The notes beneath the pieces were generated by a model, which was given only the letters and a program-made list of their open reading frames with translations, did not search any database and was not told the DNA's origin. A program made the position numbers and the translations under genes. From Cristatella mucedo (taxonomy: Eukaryota; Bryozoa; Phylactolaemata; Cristatellidae), in assembly GCA_009760855.2 (NCBI GenBank), contig WPIO01000080.1, forward strand, positions 183,501 to 247,500: a DNA stretch of 64,000 nucleotides, written 5' to 3'. Of this stretch, positions 34,701 to 47,817 are shown in pieces. Each line of letters starts with the position of its first letter. The first letter of the stretch is position 1.

Positions 34701-36815
34701 GGATTTTGTAACCCTATTTAAACAGGCATGCATTTTTCAATATTACTTAGCTGAAAGTAAGCATGGTTTAAAGTTTTAAGGGTTATGTATGTTCCTATGT
34801 TTGCACATGCCCTGAATTGACTCTAGCTAGGCTTGCTTATGGCTGTTTGGTAATTGTGGCAGTTCGGTTGTGTTGGCACTTTTTTTAAGGGATCTTTCCT
34901 ATTCTAATGTTTGATGTCTTTTAATCTCCGGTATCAGGCTTAGTTCAACCAACCAGCACCCTCCAATTTCAAGCAGGTGCCAATTGACAAGCTCCCCTTC
35001 CAAGTATGTTTGACAGTGCAACGGCAGCAGTGAGTCCTGCCTCCAGATGACCAGTTTGTTGACACCCTGCACAGACGCTTCTACTGAGTATGTTTCAGCC
35101 GGTTGATTGGACATTAAGAGAGTGATAAATCAATATTTTTTCACGTAGGCTGCATATCAAGCAATCCTTCATAAGTCTGCAAGAGATACACGTAGTTTCT
35201 GTCTGACACAGTGTGCTGCCAATATTTTTTAAGACTGCCAAGCTAACACACAATTCCATTTATGTCGAGCCCAGCGTTATTAATCTAAATTAAAAATGTA
35301 GAAACCTGAGCATAATGAATGCACCTGTGCGAAAACGAAAGTAATGACGTTGGTTTGCATTAAACACTGTCAGCAAAACCGGTAGTAGCTGGTTCGGCCT
35401 TTGGCCGCTCGGTCCTCTCCCAATTTCAAGTCATCTGCAGTCCCCCATCTCAAAACAGTCTTTCTAATGTCTTGTACTGACTTGCTCCGATACTCGCAGC
35501 ATACTTCAGTCATCTGTAGCTTAGATAAAGAAGATCATCGAGTGTGAACAATTAACTTTAAAACTTAACATAGCAGCAGGGAAAGCAGCTGAGAGGAACT
35601 GTTGCGTTTCGGCAGTTCGAGGCTTTTTGGGCAACCACAACGCTGAAAACTACGAGCGTCTGGTTCAGGCTCTCGTAAAGAACAGCCAATTTACGATGCA
35701 GAATATATCTTAAAGTTCACACCCTTAAAGCCTATCATGCCAAATTCAAGGAGGACATGACACTTTATTCAGACGAACAAGGCAAGAGCTTCCATGAAAC
35801 TATACTGAACTTTGAAAGTCGTTATTGAAAATAACATATAATGACAGCGTGGAGGAATTAAGCTGTTTTCGCCTAAAATTGAGTTGGAAATAGTAGGAGT
35901 ATCACATCTGGAACTGGGAATATACTGAAAGGAGAATGCTCAATGCAATGTACCTATACATCAGCACGTTGAATCTAGAGACAAGTGGTTTCTGTGGCTC
36001 GTTGGTTTCTGTTGGTCTATTCGAGCTGATTTCCCGTGGCCCAAAGATAATTATCCTTGAAGTTATCATGATAATCGATGATTTATTATAATTTATTTTA
36101 GGTCTCAAGAAAACGCTGCCAGCACTGAACGAGTATGTGCTTGCGTATGTGAGCTTGTGAGTAAGTGAGCTTGGCCACAATAGCATGCTACAATTCAAGC
36201 TCAATAAAAATAAAATAAACGCCGACAAAGTATTGTGCAAGGCAGGTAGTGAGAAAGTTGGTCAGCGGTGACAAGAATTTGCTGGGATCAACAGACAGCA
36301 TCTTAGGCAATTTTTGTATTTTCATTGCAAATAAGTGGATGCGCAACACACATCACTGCAAGGGAGTATGTTCACAGCAAACAGCAACCGATGTGGAAGA
36401 GAAACAGGGAACAGATGTGATGTGGAACAGAAAGGGGAAGACGGACTGACTGCTGAACTAATGCAGCCATGCGAGCGCATAGCAGAACTTTCAGAAATGG
36501 AGGCAACTGATACCGATGCTTGCTGTTAGAGAGGCTGCTGGCAGAAAGCGGTCAGCGTTAGAGAAGATTTCCTCCCACCACCCCGTGGCCTAGCCCAGAA
36601 CCGCCTGCCTCTTGCCGGCATAGTCGCAATAATGCAAGAACCAGAGCTTGCTATAACTATTCGTTATCAATCTCTAAAGCTTAGCTTCCCTGGACTCTGG
36701 CAACACCTAGGCAGAACACAGTGATTCGACCTCAATCTCGGGCATCAGTCAGAAACTGAGCTTCAGCATAGAAGCAGCAGTATTAAAGGGAGGAAGCATT
36801 GAAGAGAAGGCTGCC
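34701..36815. other. Gene-less AT-rich stretch
   Basis: No frame longer than about 112 codons and no recognisable domain or transposon. Nothing to call. Confidence 0.4.
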
Positions 36816-36819
36816 GACT

Positions 36820-38160
36820 TGTACATGCTTCAAGCAGACAAGCTGACAACTGGGATGGGGCCTGAAAAACGCTCGGTACCTAGCCGAAACCTGGTGTAGA
36901 CTAGACAGCGCATATACAATACACACCAAGTACTACACTCAGATTCATTTCCTCTCGTAAAAATGACGTTGAAGAGGCATTTTCTTTTTACAACGGCTTT
37001 CTCTCAAGCAGAAATTGAGTCTAATACCCAGAAAAACTCTCACTATCTGAGTCTTCAGAGAAAAGTCTGTTGCTTGCCACTAAGCTGGGGGCTGCCTCTA
37101 CCTCTGGACAGCGCATCAGATAAAGGGGAGATAGATAGAAGACTTCTGTATCGGCCACTACACGAAACCACCATTTACAGCTTGTCACAATAACATGGCT
37201 CCCTGAGGAGTAAAGAGACCGGCCGGCACTGAACTGTGTTACAGCTATAATGGGGAGCGTGTGTAGCGATAGTAACGATGGGAAAGATGTTTGTGGCCCC
37301 TCTGGTGCCCGGCGTGCTGTTCGGGCGAACTAGCAAACCTAGGCTGAGACAAAGTACAAAGACGAGAACCTGATAAAAATACTAAGAAGAATTCTACTAC
37401 TACTACTAAGAATAACAACAATAAGACATTTGTACCGTGCCCTAAATTGAGTACCAAATCTCTCTACACGACTGAGCACTTTACATATGCTGTAAAAGAA
37501 GCATGTAAATTGGTTAGCGGTAACATGCACAGAGTCAGTAAGCGTATCAGCAGTGGGGACAGGGGATTTGCATACAGTACCGGTAACTACTCCAGGCCCT
37601 TACTTAGGATGCTCGCAAAAAATGGACGACGCCGCGGAGCAGACAGAACGGCCGGCAACGAAGAACTCCAAGCCTGCTGCTGCTGCACACACTAAATCGG
37701 GGCGGTTGGTCGACGGGCGGCCGGACGTGCCTCTCGTTGCAAGGGGAAAGACATAGGCACCGTACAGCACAATGGCAGGCTAAGCGTGTACAGTTTAAGA
37801 TACGATAGTTGCAGAAAAGGCGGAAGGCACGCGGAACTGCTAACCGAATGCAGTCACAGGCAGGGGCGTATGAACATTGCCAGCAAATAGGGGTAATTAT
37901 GGCGGCAGACCAGCACGCCGGCAGAACACGCCCGGTCCCAGACTGGCTGAAGGAAAGCATAAGAGTAGGCCCCGCCTTGGAGCCAGAACTTGGTGGCATA
38001 GCATTTTCTTTCACCTTCACCATGACTGCTATAGAACCGGGTCATAGGGAAAAAATGCCGGTCCTGAATGCCTAAGCCCGGGAGCTAACTTTTTCGGAGG
38101 CTACATGCATCAGCGACACTAAGAATCTATTCAACATTAACGCAGTGTTGTATGTATTGA
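36820..38160. repeat. Unclassified interspersed repeat, copy 2
   Basis: Matches copy 1 at 32.5-33.3 kb in three ordered blocks (CTGAAAAACGCTCGGTACC; CTGGACAGCGCATCAGAT ... GGCCGGCACTGAACTG; CCAGAACTTGGTGGC ... CTTCACCATGACTGC ... GGAGGCTACATGCATCAG). It is longer because a LINE-A fragment and unrelated sequence sit inside it. On the minus strand the last block can be read in both copies as related peptides (VKMKDIAKPPGSG versus VKVKENAMPPSSG), hinting at a decayed coding element. Confidence 0.6.
37390..37532 (-). mobile_element. LINE-A 3' UTR fragment
   Basis: Plus strand CAATAAGACATTTGTACCG, GAGCACTTTACATATGCTG, AATTGGTTAGCGGTAACATG: a diverged inverted LINE-A end. Confidence 0.6.
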
Positions 38161-39059
38161 CTTATGGTCTATATACGGTACCTATATCCTACTGCTTTGC
38201 AACTAGAATGAGCGATTAGCTCGGGTCGAGCGCAGCATGGTCGGGTCAACCAACTCGCCTTAATAACTTCTGCGGTGTATACTAGCGAAATGAGATAGGG
38301 GTGTACGTCCAATGTTCAGTACGCAATCATGCGCTGGTTCGTAAATCATCGTTTTGATGCCACTGCAGCTACCTGGACAAAATGTCATAAAATGAATTAT
38401 AGGGAGCGTATTACTTCCGGTTAGCGGTTTTAAAGCGAATGCCAGCGAAGCAGTAACCCCCCTCCGTATGTTCGCACCTGGTCGCTTGCCCTTTTCATTT
38501 ATATTTCTCAGTGACTAATAAAGAACCGAACACTACTGGCATTCACTAAGCCTGAAAAATCAACCTAAGACTTGACGTATGCGTCGTGGTCTCCATAGCA
38601 TGCCTACAGTAACTTACCAGCTTTGCTTTTATCGTCTGCATTGACCGGGCCGTTACAAGCTCAATAGGTCAAACGCTGCCGGAGAGTTCAGATTGCCACT
38701 AGGTTTCTATAGCGAATTCTCGTGCGGCCTTCGGCGGATAAACCAGCGATACGCCACATCGCCGTCTTAGTGGCGAGGTGTCTTAATGCAGACGGGCAAT
38801 GACTCTGGATGACGTACATCCTACGTCAGCAGTCACGCGCAAGTGGGCCAGCCAATAGATACTGATAGGTTAGACTATTCCTGTGAAAAAACCAAGGAAT
38901 TTCAGTGACTTATTCTACGAGCTTCGAAAGCACGACGCTCCTAGGTTCCCTCTTCAACCTCTCGCTGTTACTGATTTGTTTCGGGCCTGGCCTCGTATTC
39001 ATTGAGCATCGAAAGGAAAACGCTTCCGGTGTCTTCTTCAGTCTCTCTCTGCCGTTGAG

Positions 39060-39330
39060 TTTAATGTAATGTATCTCCGTCAGTAACTCCACAAAGTCAT
39101 AAAGACCATGTGGGCGTTACGCAGGAGAGTTTTGTATAGCGCACTCACAGTCTAAGAGGCTTTCGGTACGCATTCGGTAGCCAACAGACTTCGTCTCACG
39201 CAACAAAGAGAAAGTGGGAAGCATAGCAGAGTTAGGAGAGCAGTTGAGGTAGTGAGTAGCATAGAAGTAGCAGTTCAGGACCGCTGAAAAAGATGTGCCA
39301 TAGTAGGCAGTTGGAGAGTGGATGTCGTTT
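39060..39330 (-). mobile_element. LINE-B 3' fragment
   Basis: Plus strand TTTAATGTAATGTATCTCC, CACAAAGTCATAAAGACC, CGGTAGCCAACAGACTTCG, AAAGAGAAAGTGGGAAGC, continuing into the inverted C-terminal coding region up to about 39330. Confidence 0.85.
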
Positions 39331-39644
39331 CGTTCGAGTTTCGGCAGCGGGAATCTGAGCTACCTCTGTTGATTTTTCTTCCTAGGATTTTTGGGATAGT
39401 TGTGATCATATTGTACGCACAGCGCTCTTTTGGTTCCGGATCCTTTCCCGTCAGCGTTTTTGGTATCTCACTTTTGTCTTTGCTCTAGTCTCGTTTGATT
39501 TCCACCTTTGTTGGCACATTTCTCATTTGCATTTAAATTGGCGTTGACTTTCTTCCCAGTATCAGCGACTGATAACGAAACTGCAGCAGATGACGTCCAT
39601 TTAAAGGACCTGCGGAAAATGCGGAGTTAGGGCCGTTGAGAAGT

Positions 39645-40130
39645 GGTGTAATGTAGGTTTCTATGGTCGCCTGTGGCTCCACAAAGCCAAAGGAACTAAG
39701 TGGGTGTTGCGCCGGAGAGTTTTCTATAACACACCGTTAAAGCCTAATCGGCTTTTCGTGAGCATACGGTAGCTAACTGGTTCCATCTCACGCAAAAAGC
39801 AAAAAAAAATCAGAAGCATTGCTGAGTCAATTGGAGGGAAGTCGATGAAGTGGCAAGCATCGAAGCGGCAGCGCCCGACGACTGGAAAGCGAGCGCCTGA
39901 GCTAGGGCAATAAGAGAGGCTGCTGCGCGAGGATTGTGGGAATGAGCTCCGCGGTCTCAAACTTACAGAGCAAAAGCTTTTGTCTCCAACAGCCTTTCGG
40001 TGAATAGGTACGAAGAAGCCAAGTCGCGGCTGGCTTTGTGAATCAGAGTAATAACTTTGCTTTGTATCTGCTAAAGAACCGGGAACTGTCGGGGGGGGGC
40101 ACTTCAACAAAGCAGAGACAAGGCTGAACC
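39645..40130 (-). pseudogene. LINE-B, diverged C-terminal fragment
   Basis: Minus-strand translation contains PIHRKAVGDKSFCSVSLRPR and SAMLLIFFCFLREMEPVSYRM, matching [15 protein letters not shown] and [20 protein letters not shown] of the younger copies. The tail GGTTTCTATGGTCGCC has lost the clean ATTAC end. Confidence 0.75.
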
Positions 40131-40911
40131 TCTAGGATTAATTAGCTAACTGTGTTGCCATATTCTTTACCGATTACATAGGCTTACTGGAAATTTTTAG
40201 GTAGCCCAGTCCAATCTAGGCTGAACAGCGAAACTATAAAGATCTTTAGCTAGCCGCCGCCGCAGTAATCAATCCCTTGTTTTGGACTGAGATCGAACGT
40301 GATGGCTAGCTGTGGAAGCTGTCTTCTCTGGGAAACTTTTAAACGTTAAGTGGTTATCAAAAGGCTGTAGATTACGTGCATATAATGATGGTCTCACAAC
40401 AGTACCGCCAATTGAAAGAGCAGTGTCTTTGTCCAGCTTAAATTTACGGTGAGTTAGAAGTAGTTAGCCTGCAAAATCAGCTCAGCACTTCAGTTGTCGT
40501 AGCCATCCGTCCCCCTCTCTCCCGTTGGGTCCGAATCGGTTGTCAATGGGGTGGCAGGGAGGAAGGGGTCATGCTCGCCTGAGCGGCTGCTCGCTGGAGA
40601 CCGTGGCAAGTTAGTAGGCCTTTAAAAATCCTGCACATCTGCATTTGATGGCCCATAACCTGCAGCTAGCGCCGGCAGCAGCAGCAGGCGCCTTAGCTAG
40701 ATTAGCACAGCTGCTTTTGGCTGCCCGGTTGTCGAAGTGCCCTTACCCATCGTCTGCTGCTGCTGCACTGTGCTGCTACCATTGCAGGGTGTCTGAGGCC
40801 GCACCGAATGGGCACAAATAAGGGCAAGCACACTAGCGCAAGGGCACCGTGCGCACGGGCGCCTGATTAGGTTAGCAAATGAAAAGGTACTCGTTTCAGC
40901 TTGTTCTTCGC

Positions 40912-41306
40912 GCCCTCAGGTCCTGTGTGTACAATAAATTAGCTGTCCCATTCCTCCGCTTACAAGACCGTTGGCGACAGAAGCTTTAGCTCTGCAGGTC
41001 CTAGACTGTGGAACTCGCTTCCACAATTCTTACACAACGACAACTACTCTCCTACTGCCGACTAAGGCTCATCTTTTTGAGCGGTCCTGAGCTGCTACTT
41101 CCATGCTACTCACTACCTCAACTGCTCTCCTGACTCTGCTATGCTTCCCACGTTCTCTTTGTTGCATGAGACGAAGTCTGTTGGCTACCGAATGCGTACC
41201 GAAATCCGCTTAAGCTGCGAGTTTGCTACACAAAACTCTCATGCGTAACACCCACATGGTCTTTATGACTTTGTGGAGTTACAGACGGAGATACATTACA
41301 TTACCA
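40912..41306 (+). pseudogene. LINE-B C-terminal fragment
   Basis: Starts at CGCCCTCAGGTCCTGTGTG and runs through CTGTGGAACTCGCTTCCAC and CTCAACTGCTCTCCTGACTC to the tail GAGTTACAGACGGAGATAC and ATTACATTACC. There are single-base frameshifts (an extra A near 40963) and a stop in the coding part. The high similarity indicates a fairly young insertion. Confidence 0.85.
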
Positions 41307-41309
41307 CAT

Positions 41310-42440
41310 TGTGGCTCGTGGCATGGATCGCCTGCGAGTGCAGCTGGAAAGGAAACCAGGGAAGCAGCAACTTGCAGATTGCATCAAGCCCGGCAGAATA
41401 AGTACAAGCTTTCAGGTTATAACCAAGGAATATTATGCAAGTACGAGCACGAATAAACCCGGCATCAGCCCAAAGCTGTACTAACTTACTCGGTACTTAG
41501 GCAAGTCACTGCAAATAGGCATTAATTACTGCATGAATATCCGGTGGTGACCCAGATCTTTCTATGCCCAAAGCTGGATTGAAACTATCGTAAAAGTGGA
41601 GCATGCGACACACTGCAAGGAATTGCTTGACTTGGCCAGTCCACAGTTGCATGCAATAACATTATTAAGACTATGTTATGAGCAATCCAAAGAAAAACTA
41701 GTACAGCAAACATAAGTACAGTGCAGGTGACCTTGACGTTTTGGTAAAACATCAAAGTAAGTCAAGAAAACTAATACTACCCTGCCATGAGTTTGCGAGG
41801 CTTGTTTAAGCATTAATGAGTTTTTCCTATTTTATAACGCAGGATCGATGTGCTGTCATTTTCGGTGGGCTGAGGATTGTATCAAAAATTGCTTAGGAAC
41901 GATATAAGTTGCCAAGCTCGGTGAGAGTTGCCTCCTCCTCGCGGCTGCAGCAAGACTGCTTGTACTCTCGGTTTGCAGCCTATGTGAGTGTCAACCAGCA
42001 GACGTTGGGAGCTTCGACCAGCTCCTACGTGTGCATTTTCTCATTCAGAAGAACGCTTGTACTGCATTTCTAGCTGGTTGGTCTCAGTGTTTCTCACATG
42101 GTGTAGGAAGTTTGTTGAGGACACAGTAGAGAGTGTACATTTTCTCCTTTCCAAATGATAGCTATGATAAATATATACATAATGATATACAAATGATACT
42201 TGAATATAGCATGTAGCTTACCAGCCCATAGTAGGATTTTTATGGACTACCGATACCTTGTTAGGTACAAGAATATAATTACCAATCGGATTAATCTTGA
42301 AAGAAAGCGGACTCCACGTATCGCATAATTAACAGCTCACTTAGGCTACACTGTGACATTGCCTTTGAAACCTCTTTTATGGTAGAGAAAGCTGTTTCTT
42401 GACCCAGTCTGCTATATACAATTGCTCTTAGCTTTTTGAA
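41310..42440. other. Gene-less stretch
   Basis: AT-rich, no convincing exon, RNA gene or repeat family recognised. Confidence 0.4.
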
Positions 42441-42447
42441 ATAATAA

Positions 42448-42872
42448 ATGCTGCATAGATATTTTATTAATAAAAATACATCATCCACAGCTACTACTGC
42501 TGTTGCACCTACTGCAGCTCTTGTCGCTTCTGCTCCTTCCACAATTCCCCCTGCTGCTGCTGCCAATCCTGATTCTGCTGCTCCTGCTGCTATCGAAGGC
42601 TCAGCGGCTGCTCTGCTGCCTCTCGGCTATTGTCTGCTCCTTCGACACATCGTGCTGCAAATACAGTGTCTGAAACGACGTCGGCGGCTCTTGTTACGGC
42701 ATCCCGTACGGCATCAGCAGCCACCGTGGCATCAGCAGCAACAGCTGTAGCATTCGCTATGGCTGTGTCATCAGCTTCGGCTGCCTCCGTTCCTTATCGA
42801 AAAAGAAAGCTTTCGGCATCTGCTGTTGCTCCTGCTCTGCTGAATCTGCCCCCACCTTACCATTCACTGTAA
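42448..42872 (+). CDS. Possible Ala/Ser/Thr-rich coding remnant
   Basis: Two overlapping open frames (42448-42750 and 42630-42872) read as Ala/Ser/Thr/Pro-rich peptides, for example TTAVAPTAALVASAPSTIPP and SVPYRKRKLSASAVAPALL. The bias comes partly from GCW triplets (CAGCAG/GCTGCT). It could be a frameshifted exon of a low-complexity protein, or a degenerate trinucleotide repeat. No domain is seen. Confidence 0.15.
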
Positions 42873-42874
42873 CA

Positions 42875-45380
42875 GTGCTTGCCTGGGCAGTGCCGACTTT
42901 TCGCCTAGTACATAGAATGCTTACACTATCGATTCAGGAAATTTTGATTGCCGACTTAGTCGTGCCCACAACGCCATACTCCAATTCTGGGAGGCCGGTT
43001 AAGTTAGAGGTTTCCCTAAAAACAATGGGCTTTAGTAAATTATAAACACCACATCTTGGCTTATTCTTACCAATGGATGTGAAATTTAGAAGACGAGACT
43101 GTGCTTCTGCTATAACTGAGACTGGTAATCTCTCTTGGTTGTGGGTTTGGTAAGTATAGCTATGCACGCCATTATGTATGTGTGCAATTAAATTTGCTAA
43201 TATATTAATCGTTTTACTAGTCAAATAACTTTTTTTACTATCTTTCTCCCTTCAGATCATATAGGGAGGGCCACGTGGCCTGCATCTTTTGAGGGGTTTG
43301 GGAATTGTTATAGTATTGATATTGATATTGTATAGTATTGATATTGATAGTGCATAGTATTGATAATAGATGCCTGCTGTGAATAGGAGCATCATAGATT
43401 TCTTTTCCTGAGTTTGAATTGATGATCTTGGATCTTGCTTCTTCTGGACCTTCCAGAGCACCACTACCTATCAGGATAAAACTTTTAGAGTGGGATGACG
43501 ATACAGATTACCTGGCTGAGACAGGCGTTCACAAATCTAGCACCAATCAGAGATTACTGGAGCTGTCAATTGCTGCTTGATGGCAAATCTTGTTCTTAAG
43601 TCGTCTACCGATTGTAGCCCGGCTCTAAGGTGACTGGACTGAAAACTACAGATTCCCTACTGCTGAGGACCAAGTTACATCCTTTTCAACTGCTCTGCTA
43701 CTGCCATGTTACAAAAAAGCCTGATGCTCCAAGCCAAGGTAAAAACAGGTATATACACATGAAGCAGGGCACAGAACTTAAAAGTATTGCTAGCAATGGA
43801 AAAGGTCACAATTTTATATTACTTTTATTTTTACAGTAATATTCACATTATTGTAAGCGATCTTAGAAATGCCCAAAGACGTACATAAGCACACACCTAC
43901 ACACGTGTACATGACCACACACCTACACGCATAGACAGGCAGACACATTGAGCTCCAAGCTCTATATTTTGATGCAAGCGGTGTAGGGGGCTCCTTCTGT
44001 TTGGAGAAAGGGTGAGGACCCCCCCCCCCCACACACATCTGAACTGAAGCACCAGCATATGTCATCACACTTCTTGGCTAGGCCTCCTTAAATCAGCACA
44101 AGATGTTACGTAAGCATCCTGCGGTGACGTTTTAAGTTAAATGAGGCCCCATTTGGTTATCAAGTAGGCGGTGACATTACCGCTAAAGTCTGGCGTTCTA
44201 AAGTCATTATATATAAGGAGCCATACCCTAGCAAAAAGGATGGTAAGCCGCCCTGCTGTCTCCAGGAGTTTGGGTTGGGGCTTGGTTTGGATTTTCTAGC
44301 ATTGTTCTTGAGAAAAACATTCGCATATGCAGGCATTCACACGAAAAAAAAATCAGAAACACACGTCTAGCAACGCTTTCATAAAAAAAAATCAAAATTC
44401 CCGTGGACACAAACAGGCACAGATGCACGGTGCACCCCCCATACAAGCTAACAAGAACATCCACAGATAAAACATAAAACAAAAGTCAGAGTCAGACTGA
44501 CAGTCGTCAATACAGTTAAATTCTTGCGGATCACGAAAATGTTTCCGAGCAAGGCATAGTCATGCCCGGACATTGGGGGCGTATAGCCACAACTATGCAC
44601 ACAAATCGTACTATTACTGGCAAGTTCACTCATAAATACGTCCAGGCAAGCATATGCACAAGCATGCATGTAATAATGCATGAACTCCGACGTATCAGAT
44701 TAAACAGGATGACATTTTTTAACTAGTCAATGAAAATGAGAGGCTAATTCAAAATTAAAAGCTGTCATCGTATTTATAAGCCGATCTGCTATTTCAAATG
44801 AATGCAGCTATTCTCATATTAACCATGGCACTGGTCTTTAAGCATTAGCTACCAGGGTTGCACTGCACTCAGTGCCAATCTTTAATACTAGCATGGCCAC
44901 TAAATTCTAAGACGATTGATTGCCTAAACTAATAAAGCACCGAAATTATATGCTACCACAACATCAAGTAGCCTTCATTTCTAAACGAATGCCTGCGTAA
45001 CCCAGCAGTCACATTCGTGGGTGACTACTAGACAGTGCGGATTTTCGGCTCAGTGGGATGTACAATAGGGCATAGTACTACAGATCTTGCCAAGTGCGAA
45101 AGTCAGAAACTAGGCTGATATAAAGGAAAGAAGTACACCGACCATACAACTATAGGCCTGAAAACTATAAACCAAAAGAACTCACGCATATTGCAAAACA
45201 TTTCTGCCAACACGAGGTTCGGCTCGCATGGTTATGATAAATAAATTCCCATGACATCGTGCTTGAAGAAACTCTTTTTTCATACATTCTAGAATAATTG
45301 GGACTCACCGCCCAGACGAAAGCTTTTCAAAAACTGAGGTGTACTACTTTCGGAATTGGTGGCAATTATCTGCTATGGCA
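42875..45380. other. Gene-less AT-rich stretch
   Basis: No exon called. A short poly-C run lies near 44021-44030 and an A/T-rich interval with GATATTGATATTG slippage near 43316-43365. Confidence 0.4.
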
Positions 45381-45384
45381 AATG

Positions 45385-45672
45385 TCCGGGAACCTTCTGC
45401 AAGTCCCAGACTGTGAAACTCACCTCCACAGGTATTACGTAACGGTATAGATACTCCTGCGACCGACAATAGCATATCTTTTCTAGCCATTCTGAGCTGC
45501 TACTTATATGCTATTCACTCCATCGACTGCCATCCTGACTTAGCTATGGTTCTCACTTTCTCTTCGTTGCATGAAATGAAATCTGTTCGCCACCGCGTGC
45601 CCCTAGGAAGCTGCTAAAGCTATGAGTGCGCTGGCGTCGTGGAGTCACCGATACGTTACATTACGAACTCAA
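45385..45672 (+). pseudogene. LINE-B 3' fragment, old copy
   Basis: CAAGTCCCAGACTGTGAAAC, then TGCTACTTATATGCTATTC, CTCACTTTCTCTTCGTTGC and AGTCACCGATACGTTACATT align with the LINE-B C-terminus and tail with many substitutions. Confidence 0.7.
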
Positions 45673-45822
45673 AATGACTACTACTAATAAACGGGCAGCC
45701 GCAGTCCGGAGTGACGGATGCCTTACATTACGTACTCATAGTGAATACTACTAAACGGGCCCCGCGTTTCGGGGTCACATATACTACATTACAAACTCAC
45801 AGTGAATACTGAACGGGCTATT
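45659..45822 (+). repeat. Three tandem units of about 61-67 bp carrying LINE-B-like ends
   Basis: Units begin CATTACGAACTCAAAATGAC (45659), CATTACGTACTCATAGTGAA (45726) and CATTACAAACTCACAGTGAA (45787), each followed by CTACTA/ACGGGC. The end of each of the first two resembles the LINE-B terminus (GGAGTGACGG ... TTACATTAC), suggesting the LINE end and its flank were multiplied together. Confidence 0.7.
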
Positions 45823-46069
45823 CTTTATACTGGTGAAATCGAGCAGAGAATGACATTCGCGAACTTTCATTCACATGTCTCCACTGACTTACCAAATAGG
45901 CTTCTCTCCTCTGCGTTTGGCAACATCACAGGATGCTGCACGAGAAGCGTACTCCCAGCAGACAAGAGGAGTCAGTCACGTGTGCTGACGCAAGCCCTGA
46001 CGTCAGCGGTAGGTATTAGTAGGTGGGCGTGCCCCGCCGGCCGACGCAGATCTACTGGATGACGTATGC

Positions 46070-46250
46070 GACGTATCTCCATCTCCAAGTCCACAAAGCC
46101 ACACAAACTACGTGGGTGTTACGCAGGAGAGTTTTGAGTAGTTTGCCCATTCAAAACCTAAGCGGTTTTCCGTACGCATTCGGTAGCCAGCAGACTTCAT
46201 TTCACGCAACAAAGAGAAAGTGAGGAGCGCAGCCGAGTCAGGAGGGCGGA
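46070..46250 (-). mobile_element. LINE-B 3' fragment
   Basis: Plus strand ACGTATCTCCATCTCC, AACTACGTGGGTGTTACGC, CGCATTCGGTAGCCAGCAG, AACAAAGAGAAAGTGAGG: the inverted LINE-B end, moderately diverged. Confidence 0.8.
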
Positions 46251-47012
46251 AGATCCCGGGGCACGAGGAGGCTGAAACTGGTGCAGCAGTTCAGCCTCGG
46301 TATGAAGAAAGCGACCGAGCGTAATAATCAGGTTTCCAAAAGGGTGACATATCGGCTTTTCAGCGATGCATTAACCAGCATTGCAAAGCACAGCGCTGCA
46401 AAGTCAAAGGAGGCGAGGCAGAATGCTCCACTCCTCGAACGACGTACATTAAGCTGAAAGCTAGGGCACGAAACACCTGCCGATGCTAAACACTAGAGAA
46501 AAATGGCACCGCTCAAAGTTGGTTCATGCAGACACGAGGCAGGCTCGGCTGATAAATAGCGCCACGCGGCACTACCGTGGCATTGTGCTCAGGCAATCTG
46601 CCCACTCCCCCACCCCCATCATCCGGGCCATCTCCTCCATCATAGCCCGCGGCTCTTGGCCATCGTGGCGAGCTTGAACTCCTGGAGCGTTTCCGGCCTC
46701 TCGCTACCCCCCTCCCGCGGGAGTGCAGTAACAGAAGCCGGGGCGCGTCCATGCCGCCTACGCTGACGCGCCGCGAGCGGCACGCTGCGAACGGCAGCTG
46801 CTCTCAGCCGCCGCGAGCTCGCTGTGCGGCGTTCTTTGTTTCTGGTCCCTTTGTTTCTGGCCGCGAAGGTCGTCCATTGGGGTTAGCATTTAATGAGCGC
46901 GCCTTTGCGGCCCCGGCGTCAGCTGTCGCAGCTGCGCTGCCCGGCGAGAGTCGCCGGGGCCGCGAATCGTCGCTGCCAGCTACGGGAGCGATTGCAACTT
47001 CAACGAGTTGCG

Positions 47013-47760
<748 letters not shown>

Positions 47761-47817
47761 AATAGTTGACGCATTCTGCAACCAGGTGACGGATCGCAGC
47801 ACCCTAATGCTCGAGTT

